Below are positions 1 to 4,114 of a stretch of 6,409 nucleotides of DNA, piece by piece. Both the position numbers and the translations under genes were made by a program. The notes under the pieces are model-generated. The model did no database searches. It was not told the origin of the DNA and worked only from the letters and a program-made list of their open reading frames with translations. Source of the DNA: DASVXQ01 sp046727955 (GTDB lineage: Bacteria > Actinomycetota > CALGFH01); the NCBI GenBank assembly GCA_046727955.1, contig JBKPDO010000120.1:1-6409 (forward strand), read 5' to 3'. Positions within the stretch are counted from its first letter, which is position 1; each line of letters starts with the position of its first letter.

Positions 1-1
1 C

Positions 2-322
2 GCCGGGGCAGTCGGGGCACAGGCGCCCGAGGCGCCCCGGGCCGAGCACGCCACGGGCCACGTCGACGACGGCGCCGGCCGCCAGCCCCACACCCCCGCC
101 TTCGAGGTGCAGTACCTGCTGGCGTCCAGCGAGCAGGACGCCGACGAGCTCAAGCGCTACCTGGCCACCATCGGCGACAGCATCGTGGTCGCCCGCAGCG
201 ACGGCCTGTACCGGGTCCACGTCCACACCGATCACGCCGGCGCCGCCATCGAGGAGGCCATCCGGCGCGGACCGACCTCCCAGATCCAGGTCGCCTACCT
301 CCGCGAGCACGCGCCGGACTGA
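2..322 (+). CDS. FakA/YloV-type DAK2-family protein, C-terminal 106 residues (5' end outside window)
   Basis: The frame is open from the window edge to a TGA at 320-322. The first 30 or so visible residues are rich in Ala, Gly, His and Pro and look like an interdomain linker. From FEVQYLLAS onward the sequence follows the middle domain of FakA/YloV proteins: GDSIVVARSDGLYRVHVHTD, then a helix, then a closing QIQVAYLREH that corresponds to the family's IKIENMREQ-like strand. In the family an N-terminal DAK2 (DhaL-like) kinase domain precedes this; FakA phosphorylates fatty acids bound to FakB. From memory, the VHVH histidines bind zinc in S. aureus FakA together with a cysteine; no cysteine is visible here. 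The protein stops just after this domain and lacks the usual C-terminal domain. The GTG at 107 is internal, not a start. Family assignment is fairly sure; fatty acid kinase function is inferred and the substrate is unknown. Confidence 0.7.
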   Translation, partial: AGAVGAQAPEAPRAEHATGHVDDGAGRQPHTPAFEVQYLLASSEQDADELKRYLATIGDSIVVARSDGLYRVHVHTDHAGAAIEEAIRRGPTSQIQVAYLREHAPD

Positions 323-333
323 GCCGGCGTCAG

Positions 334-354
334 GGACGGCCGCCGGGGCGGTCC
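334..354 (+). terminator. Weak hairpin after the FakA-like gene
   Basis: GGAC at 334-337 pairs with GTCC at 351-354, and CGC at 341-343 can pair with GCG at 348-350 after a small bulge. It begins 11 nt past the TGA. No T-run follows, so this is only a possible factor-independent terminator of the GC-rich actinobacterial kind. Confidence 0.2.
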
Positions 355-410
355 TCATCGCTCGTCTCCGTCCGGGGCGCTCGTCATCATCAGGGTATTT
401 CCGCTTGCCG

Positions 411-432
411 CCCGGCGTAATCACTTGCCGGG
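411..432 (-). terminator. Candidate terminator between convergent genes
   Basis: CCCGGC at 411-416 and GCCGGG at 427-432 form a perfect 6-bp inverted repeat with a 10-nt loop. It lies 26 nt beyond the dhaL stop and in the 136-bp gap between convergent genes, so it could serve either strand. There is no T-run on either side and the stem is short. Confidence 0.25.
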
Positions 433-458
433 GAGCGACTTGACGAGCTGCAGAACCG

Positions 459-1091
459 TCAGCGGGCGTTCACGGTGTCGGCGAGGGCCTTGACGATCAG
501 GTAGGTCGAGGTCGCCCCGGGGTCCTGGTGGTCCCTGGAGCGCTCGCCGAGGTAGCTCGCCCGGCCCTTTCGCGCCACCAGCGGGATGGTGGCCTTCATG
601 CCCTCCTCGGCCGCCGCGGCGGCGCGGTCGAGCGCCTCCCCGAGCTGGGCGCCGTCGCCGATGGCCTGGTCCAGCGCCTCCAGGGCCGGATGCCAGGCGT
701 CGAGCATGGTCTTGTCCTCCAGCTGCGCTTTGCCGCGCGACACCACGCTGTCGTAGCCGGCCCGCAGGGCGGCCGCCAGCTCACTGTCCTGGGCCTCGTC
801 CGCCGCCCCGAGCTGCTTGCCCACGCCCATGTAGAACGACCCGTAGAGGGGCCCCGCCGCGCCGCCGACCTTGCCGATCAGCGCCATGCCGACGGTTCGG
901 AACAGGCTCGTGAAGTCGGTGTCCTGCAGCGCCTCGACCCGCTCGAGGACCGCCCGGAAGCCTCTCACCATGTTGGTGCCGTGGTCCCCGTCCCCGATCG
1001 CGGCGTCGAGCCTGGTCAGCATCACGGCGTTGTCCTCGATCACCCCTGCCGTCCGCCGGATCCACCCCACCGCCTGTTCAGACGAGAACAT
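459..1091 (-). CDS. dhaL: Dihydroxyacetone kinase, ADP/ATP-binding subunit DhaL
   Basis: This 210-residue cytoplasmic protein has the usual DhaL length. DhaL holds Mg-nucleotide and passes phosphate to dihydroxyacetone carried covalently by DhaK; in PTS-type systems DhaM recharges it. The metal-binding aspartates are present at D29, D34 and D36 in LDAAIGDGDHGTN. Other family motifs are GKVGGAAGPLYG (73-84), KTMLDAWHPA (127-136) and GRASYLGERSRDHQDPGATS (176-195). The ATG start is supported by AAGGAG at 1101-1106, with 9 nt spacing. It is the second gene after glpK, 93 nt downstream across a strong hairpin. Neither dhaK nor dhaM is in the window: the next gene left is convergent and the next right is glpK, so this looks like an orphan DhaL whose partner is elsewhere. 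The catalytic residues appear intact, so it is not obviously decayed. Confidence 0.93.
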   Translation of the reverse strand: MFSSEQAVGWIRRTAGVIEDNAVMLTRLDAAIGDGDHGTNMVRGFRAVLERVEALQDTDFTSLFRTVGMALIGKVGGAAGPLYGSFYMGVGKQLGAADEAQDSELAAALRAGYDSVVSRGKAQLEDKTMLDAWHPALEALDQAIGDGAQLGEALDRAAAAAEEGMKATIPLVARKGRASYLGERSRDHQDPGATSTYLIVKALADTVNAR

Positions 1092-1112
1092 CTCAACGAG
1101 CTCCTTGTTGCC

Positions 1113-1126
1113 CGGGTCGTCACCCG
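1113..1126 (-). promoter_or_regulatory. Small hairpin in the dhaL leader
   Basis: CGGGT at 1113-1117 pairs with ACCCG at 1122-1126 around a 4-nt loop. It is only 6 nt upstream of the dhaL Shine-Dalgarno element in the transcript. It may be incidental in GC-rich DNA. Confidence 0.2.
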
Positions 1127-1139
1127 CATCCGGTGCTTG

Positions 1140-1175
1140 CCGACGGCACCCGGGCGGGCACCCGGGTGCCGTCGG
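1140..1175 (-). terminator. Strong 15-bp hairpin between glpK and dhaL (attenuating terminator or mRNA 3'-end stabiliser)
   Basis: Positions 1140-1154 are the exact reverse complement of 1161-1175, giving a 15-bp perfect GC-rich stem with a 6-nt loop. The hairpin begins 9 nt after the glpK stop codon. No T-run follows on the minus strand; dhaL begins 48 nt further on. It could end most glpK transcripts, or protect the glpK 3' end after cleavage, so that glpK is expressed more than dhaL. The structure is seen directly; the role is inferred. Confidence 0.6.
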
Positions 1176-1184
1176 GGTCCGGAT

Positions 1185-2699
1185 TCAGTCGATCCACCCG
1201 CGGGTGCGCTCGATCGCCTTCTTCCACTGCGCATAGCCCGATTCCCGCTGGTCCTCCGACCACTGCGGGTCGAACACCCTGTCCACCTGCCAGTTCTCAC
1301 GCATCTCGTCGAGGCTGGACCAGTACCCGGTCGCCAGCCCCGCGAGGTAGGCGGCGCCGAGCGCGGTGGTCTCCTGGACCTGCGGCCGGATCACCGGGAT
1401 GCCCAGGATGTCGGCCTGCAGCTGCATCAGGAAGTTGTTCTTGACCGCGCCGCCGTCCACCCGCAGGTCCGGAAGGGGCTTGCCGGAGTCCCGCTCCACC
1501 GCATCGGCCACGTCCCGGCTCTGGTAGCACATCGACTCCAGCGTCGCCCTGACCAGGTGCGCGCGGTTGACGTAGCGGGTCAGCCCGACGATCGCGCCGC
1601 GGGCCTTCTCGTCCCAGTAGGGCGCGAACAGCCCCGAGAAGGCCGGCACGAAGTAGGCGCCGCCGGAGTCCTCCACCGACTGGGCGATCGCCTCGGTCTC
1701 GTCGGCGCTCGAGATCAGCTTGAGGTTGTCGCGCAGCCACTGCACCGCCGCGCCGGTGATGGCGATCGAGCCCTCCAGCGCGTAGTAGCTCTTGCCCCGC
1801 TCCAGCGCGTAGAAGCCGGTGGTGAGCAGGCCCGACTTGGACGGCACCACCTGGTTGCCGGTGTTCTGCAGCAGGAAGTTGCCGGTGCCGTAGGTGTTCT
1901 TGGCCTGGCCGACGTCGAAGCAGGTCTGCCCGAACAGGGCGGCCTGCTGGTCGCCGGCGTCGCCGCACACCGGCACCGCGCCGCCCAGCGCCCCGCCCGA
2001 CTCCGTCATGCCGTAGTAGTCGCGGTCGGAGGAGGGCCGCAGCTCGGGCAGCATCGACTTGGGGATGCTCAGCTGCTCGAGGATGTGGTCGTCCCAGTCA
2101 GTGGCCGCCAGGTTGAACAGCATCGTGCGGGAGGCGTTGGTGTAGTCGGTGATGTGCTGGCCGCCGTTGACGCCGCCGGTGAGGTTCCAGATCACCCAGG
2201 TGTCGGTGTTGCCGAACAGCAGGTCGCCGCGCTCGGCCCGCTGTCTGGCGCCCTCGACGTTCTGGAGGATCCAGGCGATCTTGGTGCCGGAGAAGTAGGT
2301 GGCGATGACCAGCCCGGTCTTGGGCTTGATCTCGTCCTCGTAGCCCTCTTCCTTCCACTTGCTGACGATCGGCTGGGTGCGGGTGTCCTGCCAGACGATG
2401 GCGTTGTAGACCGGCTCGCCGGTGTTCTTGTCCCAGACCACGGTGGTCTCGCGCTGGTTGGTGATGCCGACCGCGGCGACGTTGTCGTGGGTGATGCCCT
2501 TGTCCCGCAGGACCTGGCCGGTCACCCGCTGGGTCTTGGCCCAGATCTCCTTGGGGTCGTGCTCGACCCAGCCGGCGCGGGGATAGATCTGCTCGTGCTC
2601 CTCCTGCGCGACCCCGGCGACGGTGCCGTCGTGGTTGAACAGCATCGCCCGGGAACTGGTGGTGCCCTGGTCGATCGCGAGGACGTATTCCTTTGCCAT
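1185..2699 (-). CDS. glpK: Glycerol kinase
   Basis: A complete 504-residue FGGY-family kinase that converts glycerol and ATP to sn-glycerol 3-phosphate in the cytoplasm, the entry step of glycerol catabolism. The N-terminal phosphate loop is AIDQGTTSSRAMLF (8-21). Glycerol-binding residues align with E. coli numbering: R83 and E84 in NQRETTVVWD, W103 in IVWQDTRT and Y135 in ATYFSG. The catalytic aspartate is D250 in GDAGDQQAALFGQ. The nucleotide-binding GTGNFLLQNTG (271-281) and the C-terminal FGGY signature around GGAVKNNFLMQLQADI (416-431) are present. The ATG has an ideal AAGGAGG at 2707-2713, 7 nt upstream. The activation-loop histidine that HPr phosphorylates in Firmicutes enzymes is absent: the stretch is MTESGGALGGAVPVCG (231-246). 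No glpF, glpD or regulator gene is visible. It heads a leftward operon with dhaL and has its own promoter region divergent from rpsL. Confidence 0.97.
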   Translation of the reverse strand: MAKEYVLAIDQGTTSSRAMLFNHDGTVAGVAQEEHEQIYPRAGWVEHDPKEIWAKTQRVTGQVLRDKGITHDNVAAVGITNQRETTVVWDKNTGEPVYNAIVWQDTRTQPIVSKWKEEGYEDEIKPKTGLVIATYFSGTKIAWILQNVEGARQRAERGDLLFGNTDTWVIWNLTGGVNGGQHITDYTNASRTMLFNLAATDWDDHILEQLSIPKSMLPELRPSSDRDYYGMTESGGALGGAVPVCGDAGDQQAALFGQTCFDVGQAKNTYGTGNFLLQNTGNQVVPSKSGLLTTGFYALERGKSYYALEGSIAITGAAVQWLRDNLKLISSADETEAIAQSVEDSGGAYFVPAFSGLFAPYWDEKARGAIVGLTRYVNRAHLVRATLESMCYQSRDVADAVERDSGKPLPDLRVDGGAVKNNFLMQLQADILGIPVIRPQVQETTALGAAYLAGLATGYWSSLDEMRENWQVDRVFDPQWSEDQRESGYAQWKKAIERTRGWID

Positions 2700-2759
2700 G
2701 TGCCGGCCTCCTTGCCGCCGCCCGGCGAACTGCCGGGTCCGGACTTCCCGTCAACTCGC

Positions 2760-2778
2760 TGTTCGATGATGCCGAACA
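2760..2778. promoter_or_regulatory. Candidate repressor operator of glpK (19-bp inverted repeat)
   Basis: TGTTCGATGATGCCGAACA has perfect 6-bp arms, TGTTCG and CGAACA, around 7 bp. It starts about 10 bp downstream of the proposed glpK -10, over the expected transcription start, and ends 61 bp before the glpK ATG. TTCG/CGAA arms occur in known operators of glycerol (DeoR-type GlpR) and IclR-type regulators; actinomycete glycerol operons such as gyl in Streptomyces are controlled by IclR-family GylR. Which family acts here is not determined. Confidence 0.45.
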
Positions 2779-2787
2779 CCGTTTGAA

Positions 2788-2818
2788 GCATTACGCACCC
2801 AAGCCGGTGGCATGTCAA
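2788..2818 (-). promoter_or_regulatory. Candidate glpK promoter
   Basis: On the minus strand a perfect -35 TTGACA (2818-2813) precedes TAATGC (2793-2788) at 19-nt spacing, slightly long for a vegetative promoter. The predicted start near 2780 gives a leader of about 80 nt and places the 19-bp inverted repeat over the first transcribed bases, as expected for repression. Confidence 0.4.
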
Positions 2819-2823
2819 CCGAT

Positions 2824-2843
2824 GAGCCTCGACGAGCCTCGAC
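2824..2843. repeat. 10-bp tandem direct repeat in the divergent control region
   Basis: GAGCCTCGAC occurs twice, head to tail and identical (2824-2833 and 2834-2843). The 10-bp period puts both copies on the same helical face. It lies about 44-63 bp upstream of the proposed glpK start and overlaps the -35 of the proposed rightward promoter at 2839-2867, so a bound protein could affect both directions. Confidence 0.6.
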
Positions 2844-2867
2844 CATCTGGCGAGTCGCGCGTATCAT
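2839..2867 (+). promoter_or_regulatory. Candidate distal promoter of the rpsL operon
   Basis: TCGACC (2839-2844) and TATCAT (2862-2867) are spaced by 17 nt and match vegetative -35 and -10 elements at four and five positions. The start would be near 2875, giving a leader of roughly 280 nt before rpsL. Confidence 0.3.
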
Positions 2868-2900
2868 GTGAGAGCGAGCCGCATGCGGACGTGCAGATGT

Positions 2901-2930
2901 TTGACGTCCAATCAGGTGGTTCGCTACCAT
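2901..2930 (+). promoter_or_regulatory. Candidate proximal promoter of the rpsL operon
   Basis: TTGACG (2901-2906) and TACCAT (2925-2930), spaced by 18 nt, match five and four positions of the vegetative consensus. The start would be near 2937, leaving a leader of about 215 nt. Multiple promoters are common ahead of ribosomal protein operons. Confidence 0.35.
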
Positions 2931-3152
2931 CCTCCATCGCGCCTCCGCTGCATGGTGGGCCTGCCCGTCGGGTAGAGGCAACGCGGTGGTCGCCGTGCGA
3001 GGGCCGGTAATGGCCTCGCCGTCGGCCTCGAGTGGCGCGCAGATCTGATAGTCGACCGTATTGGAACTTGGACCGAGCACGGCCAGAGTGTATTGAACGC
3101 CCGGGGCCGTGGAGTTGAATGAGCAGGCGGAACGGGCAAGCAAGGAGACTGG

Positions 3153-3527
3153 ATGCCGACAATCGCCCAGTTGGTCCGCAAGGGCAGGGAGACCAAGACC
3201 TCGAAGGCGAAGACGCCGGCGCTGCAGGGCTCGCCCCAGCGACGGGGCGTCTGCACGCGCGTCTACACCACCACGCCGAAGAAGCCGAACTCGGCCCTGC
3301 GCAAGGTCTGCCGCGTGCGGCTTACCACCGGCGTCGAGGTCACCGCGTACATCCCCGGCATCGGTCACAACCTCCAGGAGCACTCCATCGTGCTGGTGCG
3401 CGGCGGGCGCGTGAGGGACCTGCCGGGCGTCCGCTACAAGGTCATCCGCGGGACGCTCGACACCCAGGGTGTCCGCGACCGCAGGAAGGCCCGTTCGCGC
3501 TACGGCGCCAAGGCAAAGCAGAGCTAG
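3153..3527 (+). CDS. rpsL: 30S ribosomal protein S12, with arginine at residue 88
   Basis: A complete 124-residue S12, the decoding-centre protein of the small subunit that controls tRNA selection accuracy and contacts the streptomycin site. Hallmarks are SPQRRGVCTR (27-36), TTTPKKPNSALRK (39-51), GHNLQEHS (71-78) and RSRYGAK near the end. K43 is unchanged. Residue 88 is arginine (AGG, 3414-3416) in VRGGRVRDLPG, where the usual residue is lysine; D89, the methylthiolation site in bacteria with RimO, is kept. C53 and I70 also differ from the Ala and Glu I recall in standard Streptomyces S12. AAGGAG at 3142-3147 supports the ATG with 5 nt spacing. It is the first gene of the operon, 19 nt before rpsG. 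Identity is certain. Whether this is the sole rpsL or a second copy cannot be told from the window. Confidence 0.97.
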   Translation: MPTIAQLVRKGRETKTSKAKTPALQGSPQRRGVCTRVYTTTPKKPNSALRKVCRVRLTTGVEVTAYIPGIGHNLQEHSIVLVRGGRVRDLPGVRYKVIRGTLDTQGVRDRRKARSRYGAKAKQS

Positions 3528-3546
3528 GGGTAAGGGGAAGGAAGGC

Positions 3547-4017
3547 ATGCCGCGTAAGGGTCCTGTCTCCCGCCGGCCGCTCGCGCCGGATCCGGTGTAT
3601 CAGTCCCAGCTGGTGACCCAGCTGGTCAACAAGGTGATGCTCAAGGGCAAGCGGTCGCTGTCCGAGCGCGTCGTGTACTCGGCGCTGGAGCAGTGCCGGC
3701 GCAAGACGGGCAACGACCCGGTCACCACGCTGAAGCGCGCGGTGGAGAACGCCCGGCCGGTGCTCGAGACGCGCAGCCGCCGCGTCGGCGGCGCCACCTA
3801 CCAGGTGCCCGTCGAGGTGCGCCAGGCCCGCTCGACCACCCTCGCCCTGCGCTGGATCGTGCAGTTCTCGCGCAACCGCCGTGAGAAGACCATGGCGGAC
3901 CGCCTGGCCGGCGAGCTGCTGGACGCCTCCAACGGCGCCGGCGTCGCGGTCAAGCGCAAGGAGGACACCCACAAGATGGCCGAGGCGAACAGGGCCTTCG
4001 CCCACTATCGCTGGTGA
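3547..4017 (+). CDS. rpsG: 30S ribosomal protein S7
   Basis: A complete 156-residue S7, the primary 16S rRNA-binding protein that nucleates the 30S head and lies near the E site. It has the canonical MPRKGP start, KTGNDPVTTLKRAVENARP (56-74), SRRVGGATYQVPVEV (77-91), ALRWIV, and the closing MAEANRAFAHYRW. The frame stays open upstream to 3469 inside rpsL, but the family N-terminus and the purine-rich AAGGGGAAGGAAGG before 3547 fix the start there. The central part (PVYQSQLVTQLVNKVMLKGK, LEQCRRKTG, VQFSRNRREK) departs at many positions from the very conserved actinobacterial S7 I recall, with frequent Lys-to-Arg replacement. In E. coli S7 represses its own operon by binding the rpsL-rpsG spacer; here that spacer is only 19 nt, while the rpsG-fusA spacer is longer and structured. 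Confidence 0.96.
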   Translation: MPRKGPVSRRPLAPDPVYQSQLVTQLVNKVMLKGKRSLSERVVYSALEQCRRKTGNDPVTTLKRAVENARPVLETRSRRVGGATYQVPVEVRQARSTTLALRWIVQFSRNRREKTMADRLAGELLDASNGAGVAVKRKEDTHKMAEANRAFAHYRW

Positions 4018-4018
4018 A

Positions 4019-4042
4019 GCGCCCGGCGATTTTGTCGGGCGC
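4019..4042 (+). promoter_or_regulatory. Intercistronic hairpin after rpsG
   Basis: Positions 4019-4027 pair with 4034-4042 to form a 9-bp stem (one G-U) with the loop GATTTT, one base after the rpsG stop. No T-run follows the stem and fusA continues downstream, so it is more likely a processing, stability or protein-binding element than a full terminator. Confidence 0.5.
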
Positions 4043-4067
4043 AGTCGTGGGCACCAGAAGAACCATA

Positions 4068-4109
4068 GGGATGGAATGAAGAACGCAAGAGATGGAATGA
4101 AGAACGCAA
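4068..4109 (+). repeat. 21-bp tandem duplication immediately before fusA
   Basis: Units 4068-4088 and 4089-4109 abut directly and agree at 20 of 21 positions. The core GAAGAAC also occurs at 4057-4063, so it appears three times at exact 21-nt steps (4057, 4078, 4099), hinting at an older, decayed third unit. The array fills the space where the fusA ribosome binding site should be. Confidence 0.85.
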
Positions 4110-4114
4110 CATGA
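4076..4114 (+). CDS. Possible 12-codon leader ORF overlapping the fusA start
   Basis: ATG at 4076 opens a frame encoding MKNARDGMKNAT and ends with TGA at 4112-4114, overlapping the fusA ATG in an ATGA arrangement. AGGG at 4067-4070 gives it a weak ribosome binding site at 5 nt spacing. The 21-bp duplication keeps this frame, adding seven codons and an internal ATG (4097). fusA has no clear Shine-Dalgarno of its own, so translation might be coupled through this ORF. Coding status is unproven and it may be accidental. Confidence 0.25.
   Translation: MKNARDGMKNAT

Larger units (their letters stand above)
2700..3152. other. Divergent glpK / rpsL control region (453 bp, no credible gene)
   Basis: This interval separates the two divergently transcribed starts. 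It is visibly less GC-biased than the genes, and no reading frame within it shows the codon bias seen elsewhere. It contains the glpK promoter and operator candidates near its left end, a 10-bp tandem repeat, two candidate rightward promoters, and a leader of about 215-280 nt before rpsL. Within that leader, 2999-3017 can fold into a 6-bp stem with one bulge and a GGTAAT loop. Inverted repeats at 2887-2892/2904-2909 and 3078-3084/3105-3111 were also noted. I recognise no riboswitch. Confidence 0.6.

Noticed and set aside
107..109. GTG as the start of the leftmost gene
   Set aside because: The frame is open to the window edge with coding-like codons, and the GTG falls inside the conserved middle domain.
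528..2786. Long open frame on the + strand (about 750 codons) opposite glpK and dhaL
   Set aside because: It is the antisense of two unmistakable genes. Stop codons are rare in such frames in high-GC DNA, and the translation is low-complexity Val/Leu/Gly/Arg-rich with no family motif.
2887..2909. Inverted repeat GGACGT/ACGTCC overlapping the proximal rightward -35
   Set aside because: Only 6-bp arms with an 11-bp spacer and no link to a known regulator motif; kept only as a note in the intergenic entry.
3068..3094. Third rightward promoter close to rpsL (TTGGAC with TGTATT)
   Set aside because: The 15-nt spacing is short; at 17 nt the -10 becomes TATTGA, a poor match. Two better candidates lie upstream.
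3078..3111. 7-bp inverted repeat CACGGCC/GGCCGTG with a 20-nt loop in the rpsL leader
   Set aside because: Short arms with a long loop are expected by chance in GC-rich sequence; there is no supporting terminator or riboswitch feature.
3469..3546. Upstream-extended start for rpsG inside rpsL
   Set aside because: The S7 family begins with MPRKGP, which matches the ATG at 3547, and that ATG has its own purine-rich ribosome binding site.
2751..3548. Minus-strand frame across the divergent intergenic region and rpsL
   Set aside because: It covers promoter-like sequence, overlaps rpsL antisense, lacks consistent codon bias and has no ribosome binding site I trust.
3881..4114. 77-codon frame overlapping the rpsG end and running to the fusA start
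   Set aside because: The part inside rpsG is an out-of-frame shadow; only the last 12 codons could be a separate leader ORF, reported at low confidence.
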